From the NCBI GenBank assembly GCA_963575745.1, contig CAUYUJ010018051.1:94501-158500 (forward strand): DNA of 64,000 nt. Reading direction: 5' to 3'. Origin of the DNA: Prorocentrum cordatum (lineage: Eukaryota; Sar; Dinophyceae; Prorocentrales; Prorocentraceae). Numbering within the stretch: the first letter of the stretch is position 1; every line of letters begins with the position of its first letter. The notes below the pieces were generated by a model. It did not search any database, was not told the origin of the DNA, and saw nothing but the letters and a program-made list of their open reading frames with translations. A program made the position numbers and the translations under genes. Shown here one piece after another: positions 22,432-31,524 of this stretch.

Positions 22432-23709
22432 TTATGGTGGACATTTGCGATGCGATCCTGGGATCACCGCGTTCAAGTGATCATGTAGTCCACGAACACT
22501 TTCTTGTACTGAAGGATTACGATTGAAATGGCTGGAAATCATACACACAGCACGCATGAATGATAGCCACGGCGTAGCTGTGAACGTGTTGTACTCGTAG
22601 TTGGCGTTGCCGCCGACGGATCCACTCTCGGTGTTGGCCCATTTCTTAGCCTCGACGGACGCGAAGCGGGCAAGTTCACGAATAGAAGATTCGTCGGGTA
22701 CACGAAGATCGAACTCCCCGCTTCGATCGGCACGCCGTTGATGTATGTATATGTAGCCATCTTCGGGATCACGAGGACGACCAGTTTGAGCGTGGTACGC
22801 GAAGCCCACGCGGTCATCGCCCCTGGCGTTCGGGTCGTACTCCTTGTCGTAGCCGATGGGCCAGCCGACGAGGTTGAGCGGCTGTGCCTGATCCATCTCG
22901 TGGATGGGGGGGTCGGGATTAGAACCGATCTCACTTATATTCGCCTCGCAAGCGGCGAACAGGATGCTTGTGAGCTTTGCAGCTCGAGTCGTAAAATTGC
23001 TGCGGTATGAACGAATAATCAATGTCCTAACTCTCTCTGCATCTCGTGGAGGTGAGGGAGGATGGCGGGGATGTCTACCGTGCGGTGAACGTGCGCGCGA
23101 ACGAGGTGTGCGCGACGCAATATCTGCGGCTGGTACGCCAATGTGGTACATGCATGCACATAGTCCCTCGTGGTTAGCTTGCCCAACACACTGAAATCCG
23201 CATTCTGATCCTACCTCGCCCCATCTTTCTTTTTCCGTCAGCAATATCTTGCATATGTCTGGGCATCCATTCAATTTAGGAGGTTCCGCTTCACGAGGTA
23301 AACCGTCGGGTCTCCGAGGCCCTCGTATCGGAGGACATTGTATCGGAGTAACGGGAAAGATAAGCGAGTGTTCCAAGAGATCCTTCCAAAGGTCTGCTTT
23401 CTTTGTCTCGAAATGTTTGGTCATCATATCTGCGATCTGCTCTTTTGTTCCTACGTATTTAAGCTCGATATGTTCAAGTTGGCATGTTTCGCATATCCAA
23501 TCCAGATTGATACGATGAGTACGATGAAGATGACGAAGTGCTGGTGTACGTCCCTTTTGGACAATTTTGATAACGGCCTGGTTATCCTCCAGGACGATAA
23601 GACGTACTTTGGGTGCACTGATCTCTGGAGCTGGCTCTGGATCCACGTGTAGTACAGTACCTTCATGGGATGTCGTACGTCTCTTTGGAGTCGTAGGTAA
23701 ATCCGGATT
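22432..23709 (-). CDS. Retroelement RNase H C-terminal part plus unknown domain
   Basis: Open frame from 23709 to TAA at 22432. The first 90 residues finish the copia RNase H: VLEDNQAVIKI supplies an active-site Asp, followed by the HRTHRINLDWICE helix and VGTKEQIADMMTKHF, which is the usual copia ending. After this comes a Pro-rich stretch, a Cys/His cluster (CGFQCVGQANHEGLCACMYH, possible metal site), an Arg/Pro-rich linker, then a roughly 170-residue globular-looking part (WPIGYDKEYDPNARGDDRVGF, YNTFTATPWLSFMRAVC) that I cannot assign. Ordinary copia elements stop soon after MMTKHF, so the continuation here is unusual. Confidence 0.75.
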   Translation of the reverse strand, partial: NPDLPTTPKRRTTSHEGTVLHVDPEPAPEISAPKVRLIVLEDNQAVIKIVQKGRTPALRHLHRTHRINLDWICETCQLEHIELKYVGTKEQIADMMTKHFETKKADLWKDLLEHSLIFPVTPIQCPPIRGPRRPDGLPREAEPPKLNGCPDICKILLTEKERWGEVGSECGFQCVGQANHEGLCACMYHIGVPAADIASRTPRSRARSPHGRHPRHPPSPPRDAERVRTLIIRSYRSNFTTRAAKLTSILFAACEANISEIGSNPDPPIHEMDQAQPLNLVGWPIGYDKEYDPNARGDDRVGFAYHAQTGRPRDPEDGYIYIHQRRADRSGEFDLRVPDESSIRELARFASVEAKKWANTESGSVGGNANYEYNTFTATPWLSFMRAVCMISSHFNRNPSVQESVRGLHDHLNAVIPGSHRKCPP

Positions 23710-25450
23710 TTAGCGGTAGTTGCCTACGGCTAGGAGAAGATCCCCGTGTAGGGGGTGCCTTGCGAGGCGATGGTTTACGCTTTTTTTTGGCTGCCAATGT
23801 GGGACACATCGCCGGGTCGACGTGTCGATGGCAGCTCAGGCATGTATTCTTCTCTTTGCATGTTTTGGCAACTCCCACCACGGCTTCCCAGAATGATAGT
23901 AGTGGTAACCCTTCCAGTCGTAGTGCGGAATCGAGAGCAACGATCTCAGATTCAGTAGATGAATGTGAAACAACCGTTTGTTTCTTACATACAGCGTTGA
24001 CTGGAAAGAACGTATTGGGTCCAACAAGCGCAGCAAAAACACCGGTAGTGGATTTGGATGATGTAATGCAATCAGCGAACGAGGCGTCAGTAAAGAGCAT
24101 GATGGATAACTTGTCTGACGAATCGCCTATCCATCCGTGTAAGCAATGTGTACGCGTCGTTTTGATGTAGCATATCAACCGATGTAGACGTTTGTCACAT
24201 GTAGTATTCCATTTGGTAATTTCTCTGGCCAACATACATACCGGATGTAGAAGATCGAAACGACAGCAACGTGCCAAGTACAGGATCTTCATTAGTACAC
24301 TTGCCGCGTCCTGGCCGAGAACGCCCTCGTCTGAATAGTCGGACTCAGTGAAGGAGGTGTCCTCGATGCCAGGGGTCTCTGCGTCGGGTAGGTCATGGTA
24401 TGTGGCGGGTATGGTATTGGTAGATGTCGTGTCGACCGATTTTGCTGGACTGGATGATCGTGGCCGTGCGTTGAGCACACTAGTATGTCTGGCGACCGAC
24501 CCGGAGGATGTTGGCGATTTGGATCGCGAAGCCCTCGGCGAGTCGGATCGTTTCCGACGTGACCCTGTTCCCTGGGCGCGCTTGGAGGCGCATTCCAGGT
24601 ATCGCTCAATGCACTGATCTGTAAAACCAAGCATATCATGTCGAATGCCACGAACGTGTTTGGCCGTATTATAATATTTCTCATTGTGTGCAGGTAGCAT
24701 AGGGCGTATTGTGGACATTCTTTTGTCGAAGATGTTCTGCGGTACATCGTATGCTTGTTGTCCACAACCCAAGTATTGTGAGCATGGGGTAGGTGGATCC
24801 AAATCGATACCGCTTTTGCGAATATAATCCCAGCCAGTCTGTAGATTATGAGCTGGGCCGGCCAATTTAAAATCGTCCACATATACTGCAAGTATCAGTC
24901 CCAGTTTGTTGTGTCTCCATACGCATTCCCATCCTGAAATAGGCTCGAAACCGACGCTTTCCAAGCATGTGCGGCATTTTCGTTCCCAAAAGACACCTGC
25001 GAGAGGGTGTCCGTATAGTGCCAATCGCAATCGGCACACTGGGTTCTTGTATTTTGACCATGATGTCGGTTGTCGCCATTTAGGTATAGTAATCCAAGTA
25101 TCAACTGGATCAATTCGTCCGTCGCCGTATAGTAATGCCTGCGTGTAGGCTCCAGGTGCGTCACTTTGCTCTCCCGCATATTGCGGCAATAACGCAGTAG
25201 CATCGCAAAGTTTGGAAGCCTCTATATGCGAAGCACTGGAAGCGGCGTCGGCGAATATGGCGGCCAAACCAGTTTCATCTTTGCCTGTATTGCCCTGAAC
25301 CACCACTCTGCCCTTGAATTTACGTAGATCAGGAGGAAGTTCCTCATGTTTGACTGAAGATAACTCCAAGATATTGAAGAAATGCACCTTTGTTCCATTG
25401 CGGATAGCTTGTGACTCAATATCAGCTTTTTCTGCAACAGTCTCCAACAT
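23663..25450 (-). CDS. Retroelement reverse transcriptase and RNase H N-terminal part
   Basis: Copia-type reverse transcriptase (RVT_2 class). Visible motifs: FKGRVVVQGN (45-54), the SDAPGAYTQA catalytic Asp (D97), LYGHPLAGVFWE (145-156) and the YVDD active site (190-193) followed by FKLAGP, a wording typical of dinoflagellate copia elements. A Ser/Arg-rich insert lies at about 290-375. RNase H begins with FTDASFAD (D455) and STESEIVALDSA (E500, D507). A Cys/His and Lys/Arg-rich insert (CLSCHRHVDPAMC...) follows before the frame shifts near 23705. The nominal start lies just after an in-frame TAG (25469), so the true N-terminus is upstream. It copies element RNA into DNA in the particle. Confidence 0.9.
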   Translation of the reverse strand: MLETVAEKADIESQAIRNGTKVHFFNILELSSVKHEELPPDLRKFKGRVVVQGNTGKDETGLAAIFADAASSASHIEASKLCDATALLPQYAGEQSDAPGAYTQALLYGDGRIDPVDTWITIPKWRQPTSWSKYKNPVCRLRLALYGHPLAGVFWERKCRTCLESVGFEPISGWECVWRHNKLGLILAVYVDDFKLAGPAHNLQTGWDYIRKSGIDLDPPTPCSQYLGCGQQAYDVPQNIFDKRMSTIRPMLPAHNEKYYNTAKHVRGIRHDMLGFTDQCIERYLECASKRAQGTGSRRKRSDSPRASRSKSPTSSGSVARHTSVLNARPRSSSPAKSVDTTSTNTIPATYHDLPDAETPGIEDTSFTESDYSDEGVLGQDAASVLMKILYLARCCRFDLLHPVCMLAREITKWNTTCDKRLHRLICYIKTTRTHCLHGWIGDSSDKLSIMLFTDASFADCITSSKSTTGVFAALVGPNTFFPVNAVCKKQTVVSHSSTESEIVALDSALRLEGLPLLSFWEAVVGVAKTCKEKNTCLSCHRHVDPAMCPTLAAKKKRKPSPRKAPPTRGSSPSRRQLPLKSGFTYDSKETYDIP

Positions 25451-25468
25451 CCTTGTTTGTTTCTTTTC

Positions 25469-26770
25469 CTATCTCTCGTATTCTTTTCGTAGGGCTTCTT
25501 GTGCACGTGGTTCTGCGGCAACTTCTTTCTTACTCAGGTTTCTGGTAACTAGTGCTGGGCGTGACCATGCAGAATCTGGTATTTTATCTCTGTGTGCCGG
25601 CGTGTAGTTGGTCTCACGTGGCATGGTTGGCATTACTACCGACTGGGTGAACTTGCGTATAAGCGGGTTCAAAGTCCCAAAGTCGGTTCCCTCATTATCC
25701 ACAAATACCAAAGCACGTTCTTCTCCATCATGCTGTTGTGGTAGTTGACGGTAGTATAGTACCGTAGTAATGTCACGTGGCCCACCAGGTAATTTGGCAT
25801 ACAGTATTTCTTTGTTTGTCACGCCTTTGACGCTCTCGTCGCGGATGACGTCGCCATTGTCAGTGTCGTATGTAATCCGTCCTTCCACAATATTCCAGGT
25901 GGGTCCGCCTGATGTAGTAGTACGGAAATTGTTGACCTGTTTGTCCTGTCTTGTCCACACTCTTAGTGCAGCACGATCACGAATCTCACGAGCTCGTTTA
26001 ACGTCGTTGGCGTAATCGATATCTTTCTTTTGCTGTCCACGAGAAAGTGTTTTCCAATGCTCGGGAAGAACGTGATCAGGACGTGTAGCAGTCTGCATAC
26101 GTGTCTCACGTCCACGAACCACCATTTTACCGTCTGGCGTTATTTTTGGAAGCTCATAGAACTGAATCGTGCCTGTCCACGGCTCACTTAACTCCCTGTG
26201 GTCGTTGGCGCTAACACCATCCCAAACGTCTCGGAAGTTACTTTCTCCCTCAAAAGTGGAAGTCGTTTTGAAATCTCGTGTCACGTCGAGTTGGTCAACA
26301 GGTACAGGTATGTTCATGACGTCGTCCGTCGGGGTGAATAGTTTCTTTCTTGGAGTACGGATATGTCTGGTGACGCAATATCCACGCTGTTCCCAGTAGT
26401 CTGGCTCCGGCGCTGGTGCAGCAACATCAGAGGCCGATGTCTGGATATCAACAGCGTTGTCCTCCGTTGTCATCATAGATGGGTCATCCCATTCTGTGGG
26501 GTAGGAAAGCGGAGGATCAGGCATTGGCTTGTCACCCAAGGGGCGAGAAGTGGATGCCTTCACCTCGTCGTGTGCCTCAGGGTTATGATGTCGTAGAGTA
26601 CCATCTTTCACTGGGTAGGTGAACTTGCCATCAGGAATGATGATGTCTTTGACTCTGTGTACATGACACAGTTCACCATCAGGGTTCTTGGCATATGTAG
26701 CCGTGTCCAAGACAAGGTAGTCACCTGACCATCGTCCACCGGAGTGTAAGTGGTATCCCATGAATAACCC
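25469..26770 (-). CDS. Retroelement integrase C-terminal region and integrase-RT linker
   Basis: This frame takes over where the Gag-integrase frame fails near 26765. It opens with FMGYHLHSGGRWSGDYLVLD, the expected continuation of the copia integrase C-terminal part, so one missing base in a G run separates the two. The middle is Pro/Asp-rich. A later segment, RPDHVLPEHWKTLSRGQQKK with a long charged helix (DYANDVKRAREIRDRAALR), resembles the conserved linker of dinoflagellate copia elements. It ends in EYER-TAG; the frame continues without shift into the RT module, so only that stop interrupts the polyprotein. Confidence 0.75.
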   Translation of the reverse strand, partial: GLFMGYHLHSGGRWSGDYLVLDTATYAKNPDGELCHVHRVKDIIIPDGKFTYPVKDGTLRHHNPEAHDEVKASTSRPLGDKPMPDPPLSYPTEWDDPSMMTTEDNAVDIQTSASDVAAPAPEPDYWEQRGYCVTRHIRTPRKKLFTPTDDVMNIPVPVDQLDVTRDFKTTSTFEGESNFRDVWDGVSANDHRELSEPWTGTIQFYELPKITPDGKMVVRGRETRMQTATRPDHVLPEHWKTLSRGQQKKDIDYANDVKRAREIRDRAALRVWTRQDKQVNNFRTTTSGGPTWNIVEGRITYDTDNGDVIRDESVKGVTNKEILYAKLPGGPRDITTVLYYRQLPQQHDGEERALVFVDNEGTDFGTLNPLIRKFTQSVVMPTMPRETNYTPAHRDKIPDSAWSRPALVTRNLSKKEVAAEPRAQEALRKEYER

Positions 26771-29700
26771 TCCCGAGCATTTTCTTTAAACTTTGCAGTC
26801 TCGTTGTTAATCTCGGGATTGAAGCATTTCCAAAAGATCCGAGCACCGAATGGTATGCGGTGCCCAGGAAAGCTTTCGCCAAATCGCATTTCATGAGCTG
26901 TCTTTTCTGCATGTCCCTCGCTGAGGGCAGCCACGCCCGTGGATGCATGCACAAAATTGTGTCCACAGCAAAAGGCTTGCATGGCCTCTTTCCACCATTC
27001 GTGTCCCAGACCAGACATATGTAGCACAGCTCTGGTACCGAGAATGACAATTTTGACAACGCGCTCAATCAATCCATTTGTCTGCGGACGATGTGGCGCA
27101 CTCGTGTCGTGTCTCCATCCCAGTTGGCGGCAAGCTTTCTGAAGCTCTCCAGAGTTGTCTGTATAGATATGCTTCACCTCATCGTGCGCGGCGATGAACT
27201 GTTGAAAGGATGCCTTTGTGGTAGCTGCGTCTTTGTGTAGCGCTGGGTAGGCCATGAAGATGCCAGTATATCTGTCAAGGACAACAAGTGCATATTTGTC
27301 GCCATGTTTGTCCGCGGCATCGTCTTTGGCCAGTACGACATGGTCGGCAGCTAGAGACTCACCGAACTTCTTCGGGACAAAAGCCTCGTAGGCGTTATCC
27401 TCGTCGGTGGGGTCTGCCGGTGGATGTGGTTTGCGCTGTCGTCTACACGGGGCATTCTGTGCCATCGTACGAGAACAGATCTCACAGTCAGGGTGTTTTG
27501 GGCTGTGAGTCATGCAATGCATCGGGTCGATCGGTTTCTTTTGTCTGTTGGGTAGAACTCGATCGTTGTCGTGATGCGTTCGTGTATGTGTCTCTGTCGG
27601 CATGTCGTTATCTGCTTGAGCTATATCTAACCCCCCGCATTGTGGAGGAGAACACTGCGTCTGAGACGTAGGCGAGTCGGTGGTTGTGTCCACGTTGGGC
27701 TCGTCTGTGCTGTTGTCGGGAGGTTCTGCGACCGTGATGGTCCGTGCTCCTCCTCCCTCTCCGACATGTGGTCTCTTGGGGCAGGTCCCTATGTGGGGCC
27801 GTAGCTCGTCTGCAGTGGTTGGTTGCTCTGTAGTTTTGCAGCACCAACAAGTGTCGTTACAGCGGGCGGATGAACGCTTTCGCTGACGACGGCGGGGTGC
27901 TGACGAAGTGCATAACCGTGGTGGTGGTATCCGTGTTAAGTCGTCGAGTCGTAACTCTGGCACTCGATTGTTGACTGGAATCTTATACCATTGGCCCCCC
28001 GGATCCTGAAGCATGTAGCCCAGCTCAGGATCCCAAAGCTGTCGAAAGCCATCAACCTCAATCAATTTTCCAACTGATAGTAATGATGGGCAGTCTGGTA
28101 AAGCAAGGGCTGAACTATGCAGTCCAACCTCGGGTAGCCGTATGTCGTAGTGCTCGTTGACGGTACGATCACCATTTGCAATTTCCAGAATATGCTCTTC
28201 GCGAATAGATATGCGATCCGACTCGGTCTGCGTAAGTTCATGTTTTCCCTGAATATGATGGGCAGAACCACTGTCGAGAACCCAAGACCTTGTCAATGCT
28301 GCAGTCGAACGTGGAGGGTCGACTTGCTTTGTCGTTGTCGTCGTCTGGTCAGTCTTTGATGACTGCTTGTCAGTGTCGTCATACTTTCGGATCGCAGTTG
28401 GTGTGGCCACCGACTCTTTGTTGTGTCGGTAGTCATATAGTTCGTCGTACCAGAGTTGTGCCTCTTTTTGACATTCTCGTAAGGCATCTGCACTGTCAGC
28501 CCACCATTTTTGCGGTAATGGATCTGGTACTTTGACGATGTCACCCTCGTTCGGCAGCTCTTTCCATCTGTCCAGTCTGGCTCTGCCAGATATGGTATGG
28601 AAGTAGTAGTCCACGTTGCGCACGTCGAAGCGTATCCGACGACGTGTCTTGGTAGATGTCGCTGTGGCCTTAGTGTTGGCCATGAGGGTCTTGTCACGGA
28701 TGACGTAACTGCGGTCTGAACGGCGTGAACGTCGAAAGTTGGCAGGAGAACGTGCTCTGGTGTTGGGTGAACCACGGGACGATCCGCGGCTCGGATACCG
28801 TTTGCCACGTCCTTTGTCACTACCATCTGATCTATCACGGCCGCGTGGACTGCCGCGTCCGCCGCCACGATTGTCTCGTCCTCGGGAGGTAGATCTCGAA
28901 GATCTGTCGTAACGACTTCTCGATTGGCTGCGAGAGTCTCGGGACCTCCTGGATGTCGAACGGGATCGGTCGTATTGGCGTCGGTTGTCACGTCCCTGTC
29001 GTGAATCGCTTGCGTAGCGAAACCCCCCGCGTTGTGAAGACCGTTGGCGTCCTGATCCGCGGGATGGTGATCGGCCACGGCTGTCCTGGCTGGAAGTCCG
29101 TGGTCGACTCGGGCTTCGCTCAGGAGTCTTTGCACCAGGTGCAAGATGAGCGTATTTGCATTTGTCGCCTTTTGTGCACTTGTTCTGTGCAAAATCTTTG
29201 CACTGTGCGACGTGTGGGAAGTTACACTTATCGCCTCTGGTACATGTGTTGCGCTTGGCGAAATCGAAGCAGAATGGTTTCGATGCTGGCTTCTTGTGAT
29301 TCGCAGGAGTGGACATACTACGGCGGGGGTTGCCACCAGCCGTTGATGTTCTGGAAGATTTGTTGTTCTTCCAATCCCTGGAATATGCATGTAAAGCCTT
29401 GCACCGTTCCCCGTTGCGACAATTGCCTTTCTTCCATGCAGCGCACACGTTGACCTGAGACCGTGTCTCATGTTCGTACCGTAGCTTGTTTTGATTATTC
29501 TCCAATTGTTTAATCTCCAGTATGTCCAGGACACGCTGTCGAAGCCAACCGTAGGTACGATTCGGGCCGCTCATCTTCATGCGCTGGTACTCGTACATGT
29601 CTTGTTTCATCCATGCATGTCTACGAATCTGTGTGCGAAATAGCGATTCCAATATCTTTGGATCGGGTACTTCTCGGCATTCCAAGAGTAAGGCGCCCCA

Positions 29701-30219
29701 ATCGGTAATGAAACGTTGCAAATCTTCATCTCTCATCCTCAGTTCTTTAAGGCGCTCGAAATCGTGCAGGTCGTCGTCAACGTCTGTCACTTTGTAGGAC
29801 TGTAGGATATGCCAGTATATCTGGCGTCCTTTGAGCATGCGTCCTGCTTTGTGCTCTCTGGTCTCGATGAGCCTGATTTGGTAGCGTAAGTCTGAGGATA
29901 AGATGTCGCTCAGAGCGGTTGCGAGTTTGCAATCTATGCTCTCAAAGTCTCCACTGTCTTGTAAATCCTCGAATGTACATTCAGGCTGTACTGCCACGCA
30001 TAGGAAGGCGTATGCTTTGGATGGTCGCCCTGAAGCGGCCCCGAAGTTCTTCCGCACTCTTTGCTGCCACTCCAGCAGCTGCGTGATCTTAGGCAAGACA
30101 GGTACTCGGACGGTGTCTGACTCCTTGATAGGAGTCGTTGCATGGACCGACACCGCAGACACTGGTTGTGAGGGTATCGGTGCACCGTCGGTGGTTGGTT
30201 CTGTGCGCACAGGAGACAC
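26608..30219 (-). CDS. Retroelement Gag-protease-integrase
   Basis: An open frame of about 1,203 codons. Residues 40-250 are a helical Gag core (LLEWQQRVRKNFG, FERLKELRMRDEDLQRFI). Three CCCH zinc fingers follow: C259-x7-C-x5-C-x3-H, C317-x8-C-x5-C-x3-H and C340-x7-C-x5-C-x3-H. Next comes an Arg/Ser/Gly-rich region (370-500) like SR proteins. The aspartic protease has WVLDSGSAHH (D649). Integrase shows its zinc site (H901, H905, C912, C915) and a DDE triad (D959 in AADHVV, D1021 in YTDNSGE, E1052 in NGLIERV). The last 40 or so residues are out of frame. The first codon is GTG, directly downstream of an in-frame TAA, so the real start is probably further upstream. Confidence 0.88.
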   Translation of the reverse strand: MSPVRTEPTTDGAPIPSQPVSAVSVHATTPIKESDTVRVPVLPKITQLLEWQQRVRKNFGAASGRPSKAYAFLCVAVQPECTFEDLQDSGDFESIDCKLATALSDILSSDLRYQIRLIETREHKAGRMLKGRQIYWHILQSYKVTDVDDDLHDFERLKELRMRDEDLQRFITDWGALLLECREVPDPKILESLFRTQIRRHAWMKQDMYEYQRMKMSGPNRTYGWLRQRVLDILEIKQLENNQNKLRYEHETRSQVNVCAAWKKGNCRNGERCKALHAYSRDWKNNKSSRTSTAGGNPRRSMSTPANHKKPASKPFCFDFAKRNTCTRGDKCNFPHVAQCKDFAQNKCTKGDKCKYAHLAPGAKTPERSPSRPRTSSQDSRGRSPSRGSGRQRSSQRGGFRYASDSRQGRDNRRQYDRSRSTSRRSRDSRSQSRSRYDRSSRSTSRGRDNRGGGRGSPRGRDRSDGSDKGRGKRYPSRGSSRGSPNTRARSPANFRRSRRSDRSYVIRDKTLMANTKATATSTKTRRRIRFDVRNVDYYFHTISGRARLDRWKELPNEGDIVKVPDPLPQKWWADSADALRECQKEAQLWYDELYDYRHNKESVATPTAIRKYDDTDKQSSKTDQTTTTTKQVDPPRSTAALTRSWVLDSGSAHHIQGKHELTQTESDRISIREEHILEIANGDRTVNEHYDIRLPEVGLHSSALALPDCPSLLSVGKLIEVDGFRQLWDPELGYMLQDPGGQWYKIPVNNRVPELRLDDLTRIPPPRLCTSSAPRRRQRKRSSARCNDTCWCCKTTEQPTTADELRPHIGTCPKRPHVGEGGGARTITVAEPPDNSTDEPNVDTTTDSPTSQTQCSPPQCGGLDIAQADNDMPTETHTRTHHDNDRVLPNRQKKPIDPMHCMTHSPKHPDCEICSRTMAQNAPCRRQRKPHPPADPTDEDNAYEAFVPKKFGESLAADHVVLAKDDAADKHGDKYALVVLDRYTGIFMAYPALHKDAATTKASFQQFIAAHDEVKHIYTDNSGELQKACRQLGWRHDTSAPHRPQTNGLIERVVKIVILGTRAVLHMSGLGHEWWKEAMQAFCCGHNFVHASTGVAALSEGHAEKTAHEMRFGESFPGHRIPFGARIFWKCFNPEINNETAKFKENAREGYSWDTTYTPVDDGQVTTLSWTRLHMPRTLMVNCVMYTESKTSSFLMASSPTQ

Positions 30220-30291
30220 ATGACGTGTCTGTGCAGAAGCTGCCGCGGAGGCTGCTCCTGGGGACGTACGTCGTTGTTGTCCTGCTGAAGC

Positions 30292-31524
30292 TTATGGTGC
30301 TTCGGCGGACGCTGCCGTCGGCCTGTGCGGGTCGGCTGCAGGTCGAAGGTGGATGTTGGTGTCGTTAGTGCGGTCGATCAGCTGATTCGTCCAGCTCGCC
30401 ATGTCTTCTTGTATTTGACCCACCTTTTGGCGTGTATACTCATCAGTATCCCGAGACCGTTGTGAATACCGATCAAGTGGATGCTCGTATGCTCGGAGAC
30501 GGGCGCTTTGTGCCTCCATCTCGCTTTCCAGACGTGCGAGGTAACTCTCTACGCGTACCTTCTCAGTATCTCTTTCATGAATAACCTGGGAGAGCTCTAA
30601 CTGCGTGTGGTCCGCCGCCTTCTCAACCTCCTGCAACCTGTCAGTGAGGCGGGCGAAATCGTAAACCGTGGGAGGAGAATCCAGCTGATCAGTCTGGGCT
30701 CGTCCGACACGCAACTCTGCCAGGGCGTCCTGTACACCAGGAAAACGCTGCTCTATGTCAGAGATCCGGTTAGCGAGTTGCTGCACGACAGCGTTGGTCG
30801 CATCAAGCCTTTGAGTGATGACTCTCTCAGTGCGCTGCAACTTGTCGATCAGGTTCGACGAGTTGGTGTGTGCTTCGGTACGAAGCGTCGCCGTAGTGTG
30901 GTCTAGATAAGATCGAAGATCATTGATCTGAGACTGAACGTCGCCAAGGTCTGTGGCCTCGGTTGGAGTTGGTCGGTTGCGGAGCTGGTCGTGGATCTCA
31001 TCATGTAAAATCCTGACCGCGGAAACGCCTGTGTCGCGTACGATCACAAGTTGTTGCTCCATCTGCGCGAGATAGTTGCGCAGGTTCTCGACCATCGCCG
31101 TTCGTTCACCTGAGTGTGACACCTCACGATCAACCTGGTACTGCAGTTCTCCTATGATGCGTCGATCTCCGGCGATCCTGGAATCGATGATCCCTAAGGC
31201 GCCGTCGAGATCGCGGCGTATGGCTGCAGTATCGGTGGCGTTCGTCTGAACGCTCTGTAGTAGTCCAGAGTATTGGCTGGACACGAAGGTTTCAACCTGG
31301 TCTCTGAGCTCAGCTATGTCACCTGCGGCGGACGTCTCCGCCAGCTGGTCGTCTGAGATGGAGAGGTGGGGAGCGTCAGCTTCCCTGTGTCCCCTGTCGC
31401 GGGGAGTGCATGGCCTCTGAGAGGCAGTGCGCGGGCTCGACCTGCTTTCGCCGTATGGGCCTGGGGCTCCACGGCGGTTGCGCGCGGACGAGCTGCGACT
31501 CGGACCGTGTGTGTGTGTGGTGTC
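30292..31524 (-). CDS. Retroelement N-terminal coiled-coil region
   Basis: Frame open from 31524 to TAA at 30292; the first GTG is at 31284 and there is no ATG. Residues after about 31340 form long heptad-rich helices (IAELRDQVETF, LRNYLAQMEQQLVIV, LQRTERVITQRLDATNAVVQQLANRISDIEQRF, LESEMEAQSARLRAYE), a strong coiled coil of about 300 residues. It lies in the same frame as Gag with only the TAA and 72 bases between them, so it was probably the N-terminal oligomerisation part of Gag. Upstream it appears to continue from the Pro/Arg-rich leader in another frame, with the shift at an AC/GT repeat near 31507-31520. Confidence 0.7.
   Translation of the reverse strand, partial: DTTHTHGPSRSSSARNRRGAPGPYGESRSSPRTASQRPCTPRDRGHREADAPHLSISDDQLAETSAAGDIAELRDQVETFVSSQYSGLLQSVQTNATDTAAIRRDLDGALGIIDSRIAGDRRIIGELQYQVDREVSHSGERTAMVENLRNYLAQMEQQLVIVRDTGVSAVRILHDEIHDQLRNRPTPTEATDLGDVQSQINDLRSYLDHTTATLRTEAHTNSSNLIDKLQRTERVITQRLDATNAVVQQLANRISDIEQRFPGVQDALAELRVGRAQTDQLDSPPTVYDFARLTDRLQEVEKAADHTQLELSQVIHERDTEKVRVESYLARLESEMEAQSARLRAYEHPLDRYSQRSRDTDEYTRQKVGQIQEDMASWTNQLIDRTNDTNIHLRPAADPHRPTAASAEAP

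Noticed and set aside
16139-30223. Plus-strand frames inside the retroelement
   Set aside because: Short, overlapping shadows of the minus-strand coding region without recognisable domains.
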